Positions 13,122 to 55,875 of a DNA stretch of 64,000 nucleotides are shown here, piece by piece. The first letter of the stretch is position 1. Every line of letters starts with the position of its first letter. Source of the DNA: Aurelia coerulea (Eukaryota > Cnidaria > Scyphozoa > Semaeostomeae > Ulmaridae); assembly GCA_039566865.1 (NCBI GenBank), contig CM076948.1, positions 20,905,001 through 20,969,000 of the forward strand, read 5' to 3'. A program made the position numbers and the translations under genes. Below the pieces are notes generated by a model. The model had not been told where the DNA came from, made no database searches, and saw nothing but the letters and a program-made list of their open reading frames with translations.

Positions 13122-13523
13122 CCGGGTGCGCCAATATAGACTATGCACGTTTGGCAGGCCACAGTAAATCTGTATTCCGAAGAAGACATTGTATGGCGAG
13201 GTTCAATTGTGTTGATTAATTGTTTCGATTAATTAATCAATTTCTAAATCCCAAATCACAACGAACAAGTTTTCTCTTTGTCCATTTATGTAGAGTCTTT
13301 AGAAATTTTGATCAACGTTTTTTGATCGTTTTCAGTGTTTTCGAGAGCGAAAATTTTAAGAAACTTGCGTCTAGCTCTAAAAACTGAAAGCAAAAAAAGC
13401 AAAAAATGCCAGAATCTAATTCAGGATTTTTGCTAAAAATTAAGTCACGAATCTTCAAAATCGGTCCAGTGTACGATTTATTGTGGCCTGCCAAACGTGC
13501 ATAGTTTATTTTGGCACACCCGG
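13122..13523. mobile_element. MITE family A, copy 2 (Tc1/mariner-like ends)
   Basis: The left end CCGGGTGCGCCAATATAGAC and CACGTTTGGCAGGCCACA are mirrored at the right end (GTGGCCTGCCAAACGTG ... ACACCCGG). TA lies on the left and a decayed CA on the right. The right part matches 16497-16706. No ORF. Confidence 0.85.
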
Positions 13524-15289
13524 CATAAAAATTAATTTTGTTCATTTGTCATTTCATTCCATATCTATTCTGATTTTGCGATATAGCTAATTTGATTAAA
13601 TTGTTTCGTTTTTATAAGAACTTTCCAATTCTGAACAACTACAATTAAATGAATAGTCAGCTCGGGATACGAAGTAATTTCATTTTTTGGCACTGATAAA
13701 CCTCTAGACTTGTCCCAAGTCTAAATAGACTTGAGGGTTGTCTAATAGATAACACAAGTTTTCGTCTCTCCTTCCCATCGCACCACTTGCTGCTTATGCC
13801 CCCGCAGGGTAATTATATTCTTTTAGCACTGATAGACCATGGAATAGACTTGAAGCAAATCTAGACACAAAGTGAATTACAACAGCTTCTCCGTTTGTGC
13901 TCTAAAACAACACGTGCCTTTTTAATTTTTGGTAGAGAGACAGAATGCTTGTCATGGTTTAGAAATTCACGAGTCTATGAATATAAATCAAATGGAAGGC
14001 CTATTTCAAGAATCTTGCGAAAGATAATTTCACTAAACAAACGAATAACTTACAAGAAAATATCACACTCTTGCTGCTTGCACATGTTGACCTTACGCCA
14101 TTGTCTTCAGTCAGCTACAACACTCCATTCGATTTTGTACCCTTGCCTCTAATTTAATGCTTCTTTTCCTTCCCCATTCTTCCTTGTGTAACCTGTTTTG
14201 CTAAGTACCCTGTATTACATAATACGAAAGGTCTTGCAGTCTTGCAGTTCCATTCAAATTTAGTTATCAACTTGCACACAAATAATCAGTTATGTGTTAA
14301 TTTTGCCAATCACTGCGCACTCTTCGAGTCTCTTCGCTCGTCAACATCGTGTCAGCATATTTTGACAAGGGTGTATACGCGGTTGCACTTACATGGTCGC
14401 ATTTCCTTAATTAAGCTCTTGAGTGAGATGGCAATGATAGAAACGGCAAATATATGGTTTCAAGTGCATTTCATTATTTGATAAAAAATAACACTTTTGG
14501 GGGTATTCAATAAAATGAGCCTATGAGTGAATGTGGTTTTATTTTTCGCTGAAAAGTTGACTTAAAGAAATCATGAATCTTCCATCGTAAGTGTATGCTC
14601 GTAAAGGGCTTTGACAGAAACGTGAACGAATCACTTCTTCGATATCTGTCAGTATCTAACTGGGAGTTCTTGGGAGTTATTCGGAAACCTGTTGATTAGC
14701 GAGCCTTTATTCGTGCTTAGCTTTGGTTTAAGGAAGCTCTTTGTGAACCATGGCATCAGTCATTGGTAATTCAGATCTCAACCAATTTTCACACGTTTCA
14801 CCAGAGTATAGTTTTTCACATCAATTCACCTACCCTAAACTGGCTGGTTTTTTAAAGAATATGTTAAGTGCCGTTCATAGCCAGAACCAGATGGCGTCAA
14901 GTCTATTTCTGCTATGGATGGCACAGAATATGGTATTTTGTTGTTGGTTTTTAGTTTCAACAGTGATAGAACTAACAAAAATAAAAAAGTGTCTAACTTA
15001 CGCAATCCTTAGAAAAATGGAAATTTAAGGGCTATGCAAATACAATCCCTGAAATATGTGGGAGACGTTCTTTGCCTTGAAGAAGAGCAACTTCTACTAT
15101 CAATTTTAGCAATGCAACGTAACGTTTTCAAACAATGTCACAAGACAAATTATTGAGAAATGTTTCTGAAAGAGAAAGATAAAATATTCAAAATACTTTT
15201 TCGAAGGCCAGCGTCATGGAAATGAAAAGTGTGTTAGATTCACAAACAACTTTCTTGTATGCGCGTTGCACAATGTTTCATTGAAAATA
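13524..15289. other. no recognised gene
   Basis: Contains short repeats of TAGACTTG...CAAGTCTA type (13707-13740 and 13850-13865), also seen at the tips of hairpins at 18478 and 51251. No coding evidence. Confidence 0.4.
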
Positions 15290-15730
15290 AACAAATAAAG
15301 TATTAATAATTGTCAGAGGTGGAAAAAGTGCATGAAGCAGCAGAGCAGCTTCGCAGGAAGCTCGTTTGTCTTGAAGGAAGAAAAGGGAAAGAAAAAGAAC
15401 GAGCTGAATAAAGAAAGAAAAAAGGTTGGAAATGAGGAAGAGAGGAAAATTAAGAAAAGAACGAGGAGATGAGGAAGGACTACAAATGGAAAGGGGAAAG
15501 AGGACAAGATGAAAGAGAGAAAATAAAGATTGAAAATGTAAGGGGAAAGCAGGAAAGAAGGAAGGACGGAACAACAGAAAACGGCAATGTTTGGTTGTGT
15601 TTTTCTATTGCTCACATGCGTTAGTAGTTCAATAGTGCTTTGAAATCCGGCTCATGAAACAATCTATAAAACAATAGAAGGAAGAATGTCAGGTTGAGGT
15701 CGCTTCGCATGAACGTCAACATTTTTTCCA
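15290..15730 (-). repeat. purine-rich dispersed repeat, inverted copy of 4560-5010
   Basis: On the minus strand it shows GAAGCGACCTCA, TTTCAAAGCACTATTGAACT, AACACAACCAAACATTGCC and a C/T-rich tract ending in the same GAAGCTGCTC-type border as copy 1. Length and order agree, but the C/T tract has diverged. Confidence 0.75.
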
Positions 15731-15733
15731 TCA

Positions 15734-15801
15734 CTGATAATTGTGCTACGAAAAGAGCTTTGCTATGTACAAAACAAAGCTCTGTTCGTCGCACAATTAT
15801 T
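15734..15801. repeat. hairpin repeat
   Basis: ATAATTGTGCTACGAAAAGA at the left pairs with TCTGTTCGTCGCACAATTAT at the right around a GCTTTG...CAAAGC stem. Probably a MITE relic. Confidence 0.6.
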
Positions 15802-16101
15802 AATATTTTATTAGTGTATTAAAGGGCATATATCGCGATAGCAGTTGGTTGATACAACAAAGAAGCTTGGAGTGGAATTCCATTGTTTCGTGACTTTTAA
15901 TTTCTGCTTCATGAATTTTTACTGCCGTAAAAATGCAGCCTCGGTACCGTGCTTTGTACTAAACAAAAGAGATAATTGTATTACATTAGCCAATCAGGTT
16001 CACGATACATGCCCTTTAAATTCACGTTAAACAGTTTGAAATAGTGAATGTTATAACAATCAAAGACAAATCAGCAGACTGGTCCTTAATGTGCTGCACT
16101 A

Positions 16102-16706
16102 CCGGGTGCGCCAAAATAAACTATGCACGTTTGGCAGGCCACAATAAATCGTACTCTCGACCGATTTTGAAGAGTTATGACTTAATCGTTAGCAGAGAGC
16201 CTGAATTAGATACTGGGATTTTTTGCAAATTTTTTTCATTTTCAGTTTTTAGAGCTAGAAGCGAGTTTCCTAAAATGTTAGTTTTCGAAAACATTGAAAA
16301 CGATCAAATATCATCGATCAAATTTTCTAAAGAATCGACATGAATGGACAAAGAGAGAACTTGTTCGTGGTGATTTGCGATTTAGAAATCGACCAATCGT
16401 AATCTGTTGTACGAGAGTTCATATTAAACCCCCAAATCCCCTTGAAAACGTTTTCTCTCTGTTCATTCATGTTGAATCTTTCAAAATTTGATCGACGTTT
16501 TTTTATCGTTTTCAATGTTCTCGAAAACGAACATTTTAATAAACTTGCTTTTGGCTCTAAAAACTGGAAACGGAAAAATTTGTAAAAAGTCTTAGAATCT
16601 AATTCAGGCTTTCTGCTAAAGATTAAGTCATGAATCTTCAAAATCGGTCCAGTGTACGATTTATTGTGGCCTGCCAAACGTGCATAGTTTATTTTGGCGC
16701 ACCCGG
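16102..16706. mobile_element. MITE family A, copy 3, complete with TA duplication
   Basis: A 605-bp element palindromic over most of its length. The ends CCGGGTGCGCCAAAATAAAC and its reverse complement are flanked by TA at 16100 and 16707. The internal block GAAAACATTGAAAACGATC is mirrored. It ends 224 bp beyond the DECR1 stop. No transposase. Confidence 0.92.
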
Positions 16707-16860
16707 TATATCCAACTTCATAGAAACATTCTCAACTGTCACATATTCTCAGGACCAAGAGGTTCTCTTAAAATCATTCAATCTCATAAACTCGCATAAT
16801 CGAGAAATTTATCTGTCCTATTTACTCGGTAATCAATTCTAAAAACATTCTGTTTTGGTT

Positions 16861-16866
16861 TTTAAT
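16861..16866 (-). promoter_or_regulatory. candidate DECR1 poly(A) signal ATTAAA
   Basis: An ATTAAA hexamer lies 64 bases past the DECR1 stop on the minus strand. It is the closest common variant signal; no AATAAA is nearer. Confidence 0.4.
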
Positions 16867-16930
16867 GAAATTTAAGTAAGTAAATTGATATTTGCAAAAT
16901 AATTAAAGTTAAAAAAATACACTTTCCTGT

Positions 16931-47645
<30,715 letters not shown>

Positions 47646-47651
47646 CGTAAA

Positions 47652-48074
47652 GGCATCAAGTCCATATAAATAGCTGAGGGTTAACACTATCCTAAATTTT
47701 GGTGACAAAATGGTGATGGCCCTTCTTATCCTACAATCATGCTAAATTAGCAGTGGAGACCAAGACTTCTTAATCATTGCATTATCCTCAGGAATTCCTT
47801 TGGTTTAATTCCAAGACTTTTGTTTTTGATTGAAAAGAGAGGTTGATAATGTTCTTGAGTGTGCTATTAAAGACAAATGACGGATATATAGCGCCTAGTT
47901 TAAAAATAGAACAAAAGATGGCTTAGTGCTTTCATTTGTCTGATTGATTTGCGAATCTCTCGATATCATCAAATACAATGGGATTCAATAGGTTATATTT
48001 AGATTGCCCAGGCCCCTGATTTAAGTCACCTTATATCTCCGTCATTTGTCTTTAATGCCAACTCAATGTTTTAA
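47652..48074. mobile_element. TTAA-target MITE, copy 2, interrupted
   Basis: AGGCATCAAGTCCATATAAA at the left and CTCAATG before TTTTAA at the right match the element at 19052. Interior blocks align (ATAGCTGAGGGTTAACACTA). It is split at an internal TTAA by the element at 47871. Confidence 0.8.
47871..48051. mobile_element. 181-bp TTAA MITE nested in another
   Basis: The inverted ends AGACAAATGACGGATATATA / TTATATCTCCGTCATTTGTC plus T are flanked by TTAA at 47867-47870 and 48052-48055. It lies inside the MITE at 47652-48074. Confidence 0.9.
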
Positions 48075-49276
48075 TTATATTTGAGTCAAATTTTAGAACC
48101 CAATTTTAGAACCTCTTTCTTTGTTTTGTTTTTATGAAATCACAATAAAATGACTACATGACTTTTTTGTCAAGTCATCTTATAAATTTGTGTGTGTTTT
48201 ATTGAGGAAAAGTTACATCTAAAAATACATTTTATCACAAAAATTCTTGGAGGCACCTGCAAAGGACCATATTTTTCGTACCCCCTTCTAGTTCCATGCC
48301 TAGAAAAAGTTTGAGCACCTCACATAATAGTTTGATGTTTTTGTTCACAAAGCCCAGGCAGGGCCAGAGATTCATATTTTACTGACTTTTCTTGACCTGA
48401 CCAATAAATAGTTTGTCCCATCTGTGTTGAACAGTTCAATCTGCTTCCCAAAAACCCGTTAAAAAGATAGGCTCTGATCTGATGAAGCGAAGATTTGCGA
48501 TAAAAGATTTACAGTTTTCAAATCGAGAACACGCCCACTAATTTAGGCCCAAATTTAGCAGAGATGTTTGATTTGTTCAAACAGGTTTGCAAACTTACCC
48601 ATCATCAAGGATGTGTATATGTTCTTTGTCCTAAATATCTTGCCAACCTTCTCTGACACATCCTTGATCCTTTGAGACGTTGAGTGTTGTCACAAAGCCG
48701 TCTTTTGCTTTGCAGAGCGTCCCAATCCAGCTCAGTTAGCTAAACTTCCTTCTTCATGTGTTCAAATATTCAAAATTGCAACCGCCAAAGTTTGGCTGCG
48801 CACGTGCGCAATACGCAGCACCTCCGCAGTGAACTCTGTGTGAGGCATTTCGCAGCGGCATCCTGTTTCTTGTCCAAAACCACTATCGCGAAAAACATTT
48901 CCCGACGGTAAAAGTTTCTTCCGAAGCTCGCTGTCTGGATTGAAAAAACCCTTACCGTAAAGCTCCATTGAGCCTGCCTTGAGTGTATTTTTAATGAACA
49001 TGAAGGCTTTCTGCATCTTCTTGTATTTGAAATAAGGAGGCTTCATAGAAAGAGGGAACTAAAATAGAGCTTTTGGTGAAAAAGGTATACGCTTTTAACA
49101 ATTTTGCTCATTTCATACAAACCATGTACAAACTGATCCTTTTTTAATGGAAAATCCTCTAAAAATAACCCTTGGAAAGAGAATTTGGGACCCAAAACAC
49201 CTCCATGGATGGCACCCATTATACACTCAACCCCCTGGGTTTTTATTCCTTTCTAAAAGTGTGCACGCTTTGAAAT
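48075..49276. other. no recognised gene; one unassigned ORF
   Basis: The minus-strand ORF 49046-48762 begins MKPPYFKYKKMQKAFMFIKN and has a possible donor (G|gtaagg) after the Tyr-Gly of SMELYG. It could be a first exon, but I recognise no family. Confidence 0.3.
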
Positions 49277-49284
49277 GTTATCAT

Positions 49285-49426
49285 CATAGGCGTAGGAGAC
49301 ATCCAAATTTTTTTGCAAAAATCAGCCATAATCGGGCAGAAATCCGCGTTAAGTCGGGCAAAATTTTCTTAAACAATGGATTTTTATTGGGCAGCCCCCC
49401 AAATTTTATCCCCCTCTACGCCGATG
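49285..49426. mobile_element. hAT-like MITE, 142 bp
   Basis: The ends CATAGGCGTAGGAG and CTACGCCGATG are inverted and flanked by the perfect 8-bp duplication GTTATCAT (49277-49284 and 49427-49434). Confidence 0.88.
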
Positions 49427-49445
49427 GTTATCATAAACCACCAGA

Positions 49446-49835
49446 TTGAACGATCTGATAAATAAGATTGAAATCATACGGGATTTTAACATGTTGATGA
49501 TCGAGTTTGTGATTATATTCCTTCCTGAAAGCGCATGCGATTTTAATGTCCTCACAATAACACAACGATTTCCAGACCTTACAAATCGGATTGGAATCGT
49601 TTAGGATTTTAACATGTTGCTGATCAGAGTTGTGATTGCATTCCTTTCTAAAGCACACGTGATTTTGATGTTCTCATAATGCAAGACAGATTTATTGACC
49701 TTTAAAATCAGATTGGAATCGTTTGTGATTTTCAAAGTTTTGGATCAGACATGTGATCTTTATCCTAGAATCGCACACGATTTTGTTGGTATTTGAATTG
49801 TTGAAAAATTGAGCACAGCTTGTACATACAGATAA
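49446..49835 (+). repeat. degenerate minisatellite, about 122-bp unit
   Basis: Units start near 49467, 49589 and 49711 with GATTGRAATCGTTTAGGATT-like sequence, followed by GTGATTNNATTCC and GCNCANGYGATTTT blocks in the same order. Divergence is high. Confidence 0.65.
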
Positions 49836-50208
49836 TCGGACGCTTATACATACGATTGAAGAATCACAAATCTTATTTGCTGCTGTTAAAAATCATAGAA
49901 GGATCGTAATGGGATTTTGTACAGCTGAAATACGATTTGTGATTCTCAATAGTAAAATCACTATGGTGCGATTATAAGGTATGTCCAATACCATGGGTCT
50001 TGTAATATCATGTACGATTGCACACCTGATTTCGAATTTCTGTAAAATCCAAATGTGGGTTTTGGGCTCATTTCTACCTGTGCGAAGTGCTGCTCTTCCC
50101 GCCATTACAGCTGATCAAAGTTCAAGGAGTGCCTGCGCAGAGGCTCTTGTCGATTTTGCAGCCTGGTTCCCTGTGCGTCAACTGTCGATTTTGTTTGAAG
50201 CTTTTCAA

Positions 50209-52461
50209 GTGGGTCCATTATAGTTTCACGGTTATGCGAATTTGGCCTCAATTTGAGTGCGGTTAGCGAATATTTTGGAAATTAAAGCGCGGTTAACGGT
50301 TAACGAAATTCCTTGCGGTTGCGGAAAAACTTTTTGCTTGAGTGCGGATATCTGATTGGCAGGATGCCAGGATAGGTGAAGACGAAGTCGCTTGGAATTT
50401 TCGCGTTCCTGGTTTGATTTAGATTTGTTTCATGGGTGTTTTTTCTGCCAAAAATGGAATCCCCTAGCATATATGACGGGCTGTAGGAAACGCAGAATTT
50501 AGAAAAAGGTTTACGTATGATCGTATAATGTAATGTATCGAGTTATTCCTACCCTAATTTATCATTTCGTTCGTGATTATATCGACTTGAAAATCGGACA
50601 TCCTCAAAGCAAGATTGCATTCTCCTGTGGACAAGTTTTCTGCTTTGAAGAAGCAAGTAGATGCAAAAGAAGTGCATTTTTGCAAAGGAGTCGCTTTTCA
50701 CAGTGATCCAGATCAGAGAAATCATAGAATAAATAGGAAAAAACGAAGTTTCAAAAAGTTGCAACATTTAATATCCTCCATGAAAAGGGTGTGTCAGGGG
50801 TTAATACCAAGATAAAATTTTCGAAATCGGACGACTGGTTCCGTCACAATGAGCTCTTGAAGTGTTTTACATAGCACTTCCTGCAAAATCTATTGTTTTA
50901 GCTTAACTTTTAAACTTTCATAGCTCTGTTCATGATTGTCTGATTTTTACAAACTTAGTTTCATTTGAAAGATAATCATCTATTTTTACGTCACATGGAG
51001 CTTGTTTTCAACAAAAGCACACTAAAGCATGGGTAACTGGACACACATTATGTTTAGTAGTTTTTGAGAATTTCGTGACAAAATAGACACTCAATAGTGC
51101 TGGGTGGAATTGATGTCGACAGGAATTGATGCGGTTAGTTTAAGTGCAAAGGGTGAGGTCAGAAATGTTATTGACAATGTTAGAGATGATGTTAGCCCAT
51201 TCCAAGTTAGAGCAAGAGGCAGCAATGTTGTATTTACGGATCCAATACATTACTAGACTTGCTCCAAGTCTCGTTCGTTATCTTATTCGGGCCCACTCGG
51301 TTGGTCGTGAGCTGCGAAAGTGGAGCAAGCACAACGAGCGGAACTCCACTTTCGCAGCTCACCGCCAGCCAACCGAGTAGGCCCGAATAAGATAACGAAA
51401 GAGACTTGGAGCAAGTCTAATACACAAGATCTTCCAGTACCATCCTACATCAAATGTGATTTAGTAGTTTGCAGGTAATGGGCCATCAGGTAGTGTAGAT
51501 GGGCCTACTTCGGAATGAAAATTTAGGCAGCCCTGTGGCCTTGCAGTTGAATTCGATAACGTTGTATATGCAACAGATGTCACTTCTGGAACGGCTCAAG
51601 TCATTGACCGATCTCCAATACAATTGAGTTTCTAGAAGCTGTGGGAGGAGTCTACAGGGCATTTTCTGTCCAAGAAAAAGGTGCAAAATACCACAAGTAT
51701 GACCTGAAGTCAACATTGCATCTTGCTGAAAAATGTAGGGTAGTTCTGGAGCAAAACGAAGAAGCCATAGTACATAACCACAGAAGAAGACATAACCACA
51801 AGAACATTACCGAAAAACTTAAATGCTTAAATGGTCCTGAAGGAAATGTTGCCAGCAGTAAAACTGTCGAGTCAGTTCGATTAGTTGAATGGGGACTTAG
51901 CCGCCTAATTGATATCACTGACCTTCATGGGTACTACCAGGGCCATCGAGAGCCAGCTTAGGCCTCGGAATGATTTTCACGACAGGTCCCCAAGGAAACT
52001 TTTCATGACCACGCCCTTTAAACTCCCGGAAAATGAAGGAAAAACTCCAACAGGAAAAATGGCCAATGAACATTTCTTCTAATTTCCATGTCAAAGTCTT
52101 CCAGAAAATATATGCACGTGTAATTCGCGTGTAATGGTGAAGTCCAGGTGCTTGTAGGTTTTCAACACCCTTAGCGAACATGAGTTACAAGAAATGTATT
52201 TTAGAAATGCTAGAAATTTACTCTACACGCGCACTTCTATGCGAAATGTTCTATCGTAATGTAGCACCACCGCTAGTTTGTGATGAAATTAAAGCATCAA
52301 CAACCCTTTTCCTATAAAGGCTACTGTTTTGTCATAGGATCCAGACTTTAAACCGAATCGCTACGGTTACGGATATTGCAGGAAAAAATTGCACGGTTAA
52401 CGAATATCGGAGCAAAAAAGGCGCGGTTATGCGGATATCGGACCCCCTATAATGGACCCAC
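50209..52461. mobile_element. 2.25-kb element with GTGGGTCCATTATAG ends
   Basis: The inverted ends GTGGGTCCATTATAG / CTATAATGGACCCAC are flanked by TTTCAA on both sides (50203-50208 and 52462-52467). Subterminal sequence is rich in GCGGTTAACGGTTAACG and GCGGTTATGCGGATAT words. ORF 51641-51961 (+) is unrecognised. The right end lies 443 bp before the POLR2L start. Confidence 0.75.
51251..51420. repeat. near-perfect hairpin repeat
   Basis: TAGACTTGCTCCAAGTCTCG through GTGGAG pairs with CTCCACTTTCGCAGCTCA through AGACTTGGAGCAAGTCTA around a loop of about 20 bp. The arms are about 75 bp. It sits inside the element at 50209. Confidence 0.92.
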
Positions 52462-52844
52462 TTTCAAACCTCGGGCTTAATTTTCCGAATGACGTCATGT
52501 CATGCAGGAAAAATATTGTTTTGACAACAAACTGCGTGCAGAGCGTTATAAAGAGAAGTGAACAATTTCTGTTGATTCTGAAAGGCAAATTTTGCTTGAA
52601 AACCGTGCTTGAAAATTGAAAAGAAAATGAAAACGAAAAAAAGAGACAATCTCTGTCCCAAGAAGAGGCTACATGCTGTATTTCAAATTCGATAATCTTT
52701 TTTGTTAGGCCATAAAGTACGTTGATGATTGCGTAGATATTGTGAATTTAACTTCAATTTTACTCATTGGATATCAAAGAAATAAATATAACGGGTTGCA
52801 AAAGCATTATTAATATCTCGGGAACAGACTAAAGTTATACGTGA

Positions 52845-53108
<264 letters not shown>

Positions 53109-55345
53109 CCGGGTGTGGAGGACTTCATCAGGTGTACACATTTGATGGAGGGAAGAAAGTACATTGAACAGTCGAGATTGGTTGAACTGAATGACAATCA
53201 CAATACCTTATTTGCATTCATTGATGGACCAGTGAATTTTGAAGACAGACATTTATGTTGTTAGAAACTTTTCACATTCCTTGCAATTTAAAAAAGGTCC
53301 CTGCTGATGAATAGGCTGGTGGTTTAGTGTTTTCAAAATTTGATGTATACATAGATTCAATCAAAACATTATATTTTAGCATTGAGGATTATAACACTAA
53401 CAAAACAAAGAAAGACAACATGAATGAATGGATAACTGACCCCTAATCACTGTAGATCATTCTTCAGGCTGTACAGTCTCATTACTATTAGAATAAAAAC
53501 TTTGCTAAGTGAACAACAGCAGGTTTTGTAAGTGAATAAAGTACAGTTGGAAATGGGTAGAAGGTGAAAGTTGCTGTTTTGAGTGTAGTGGACAAATCTA
53601 ATTAAATCTAGTGCACACAGTAATGCTATTTTGGAACTTTCACACTTTTACCTTTTTTACCATGGAATTCAATTGAATCCTAGCCTGCCTGCAGCCTCAA
53701 CACTTCTCAGGCACTTTTGCTAGGTTAATCCTAATAAAACAAACACTGAAGAAAAACCAGACAAATAGCTTAGGGTAAATGCTTCCAAATAACCATTGCA
53801 GACAGGAAAGAGCACATGGTGGCCTTCAGATGGGAGCAATGAGCTTCTTCGAAGCTGCGGCAATTCCGATACTTTTCTTGTTTCATATTTCTATTTTCTA
53901 CAGGAGGGGGCCGTCCTTCAGCACACAAGAACTAGTTTTTAAGGGGTCCTCGCATCCCTTGTTCGACCTAAAAGGAAAACATGTTCCCATGGATTGATGC
54001 TTTCACAGCGGCACAGAGTCAACTCGAGTCAACTATAACATTTGCCCCAAGAAAGTAAAATTTCAAACCAGACGTTCATTTACCCCATCAAGTTATTGAT
54101 TGAGGCCTGACGTCAACAGTCCCGTGTCAGGTTTCAAAAGCAGCTACAGCATCTGCGATCTACAATAGACCTTTTTGCTATTCTAGAAAAATCTGAATCT
54201 AGAATATTTTTATAGATTTTCTAGAATTTTGGAATGACATGTGTACGATAGTGAAGCTCTAACCCAACTCAGCCGGCAAGTATCTTCCTGCGGTGGCACA
54301 TAAAAGCAATGTAGCCATTGTGGGATTTGGCTTCGAAGCAGAAGTCCGGGTACCAATGAAGATATTTACTTCCAGTATCCAAAATTGTTGAATTGAAAAT
54401 CTGCCAACACTTTTGTAAAGAGAGCAACATGCAATATGGTTAATGAGCTCATTTGTGGTTGAATTGGACATGAATCGACTGCGTCACAACGTTCCTTCTA
54501 GAACTTTCGTTGATCACATGACATCGAAAATAATTAGTGCAAATGGTTTGTTTTCCTGGTGCTCGGCCAAAAAAGTCTCAGCAAATGCAGTGATCTGATG
54601 GTGCGGAGGCGCAGCAACAATACAGCAGTTGGCAACGGATTGCATCCTTGACATTCTTAGCTGGTTCGCGGAATGCGTTCTTGGTTCGTGAGTTACACCA
54701 CCTCACTCCTATATGTACTCGTTTTACTTCGTACATAAAAACATGTCTTGGGAGGAGCTCATACAGTAAATTATTATGATGATGATGCACAAGTTCACAG
54801 TTCCTAAATGGAAAAACAATGTACAATTTCATTATCTATCTAGACATTGTACAATGATTGATTGTGTGCATGTGGCTTTACCTTTGGAAGAAAAATGATA
54901 AATGAGAACTTCAGTACTCCTTTTCTTCCTAAAATGCACAAGCATTAAACATTAAAGTTTTGCTGAAAGTTGCATGCAGAGATAATTTTGTTAGCAGGTA
55001 TGTTGAATTTTTAACAAATTTTAATTTAAGGGGCTAGGACCAGGCATTTATTTCATTATACCAGGAGGGTAGTATATCTTAAGGTTTATTTCAAGAACAA
55101 ACATTGCTAAAAAAGGTACCTAAAATGTTAGCGGGTAAAGCTGAACTTTGTTCTTTCACACAGAGCACAAAGAATTAAGAGCATGCAAGCACATGTCTCA
55201 TACAAATTGTGCATCATACCCTGCCAATGTTGTTCTATTCAAGTCTTCAGAAAAATCATAATTTAAAACAACCATAAATGCCCCATCCCTGCTTTGATCA
55301 AACACATTTAGATGCCTCTTTAGGATATGAATTTCATTGTATTTG
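53109..55345. other. POLR2L to sulfotransferase interval
   Basis: No gene recognised. 54170-54285 holds a one-ended copy of the MITE at 17135 (AATAGACCTTTTTGCTATTC). Confidence 0.5.
53492..53540 (+). promoter_or_regulatory. candidate POLR2L poly(A) signals
   Basis: Two AATAAA hexamers (53492-53497 and 53535-53540) lie about 385-430 bases after the POLR2L stop. Confidence 0.35.
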
Positions 55346-55709
55346 TCATTCATAGTCAAATTCTAAACCAATTGGCTTGAAATGTTTTTCTATAGCTTCA
55401 TCCATCTGTTTGTTCATCTCTTCAGTGAAGTAGTTTTTCCAGTCGCCAACTTGGCCTTTTCGCATGAAACTGCCTCTGTCAGCTTTAGAAAATTCTTCTT
55501 TATTCACTGCTGAATTGGTTTTCATTTTCTCAAAACTGAGATGCTCAACAAGTATTCCCACTTGCTCGTCGTTTAGGTCTTTGCCCAGAAACTTAGCAAC
55601 TTTTTTTACAGAGCTTGCCTGATCTTTTTTCATATCTTCAAAAATAAGCAAGCACAAATTAGGGTGGTCTCTCCTTTTCCATGCTTCTTTGATGTACTCA
55701 AAATATGGG
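55346..55709 (-). CDS. sulfotransferase family protein, C-terminal exon
   Basis: Cytosolic sulfotransferases move a sulfonate group from PAPS to small alcohols, phenols or amines. This last exon encodes 120 residues after one split-codon base: PYFEYIKEAWKRRDHPN, a LIFEDMKKD segment, LSFEKMKTN, and RKGQVGDWKNYFT, which matches the RKGxxGDWKxxFT loop that binds the 3'-phosphate of PAPS. It ends LEFDYE then TGA. The acceptor is attttcag|C. Exons for the PAPS 5'-loop and catalytic His were not found in the window. A transposon terminal repeat begins only 9 bp upstream of the exon. Substrate class cannot be told. AATAAA hexamers at 55085-55090 and 55047-55052 (-) are candidate poly(A) signals. Confidence 0.85.
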
Positions 55710-55875
55710 CTGAAAATAAGTGGGGGTCGTAGGGGGGTTCCGAAAACCGTGAAACCGCCAAAATATTTGGCGAAAACCGTAAAACCGCTAAAATTTGATA
55801 GCAAAACCGAAAAACCGCCCTATTATTCCTACTAAAACCGTAATGATAAGAAATTCATAAGAAGCTATGTTATTC

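Noticed and set aside
48590..48720. Possible mitochondrial presequence exon (MCQRRLARYLGQRTYTHP, minus strand) for DECR1
   Set aside because: A stop codon follows at once and no donor precedes it; the +1 frame ends at a gtaag donor but has a stop close upstream and no good acceptor.
54259..54832. Two minus-strand ORFs of 70 and 84 codons before the sulfotransferase
   Set aside because: No recognisable domain and no splice context linking them to neighbouring genes.
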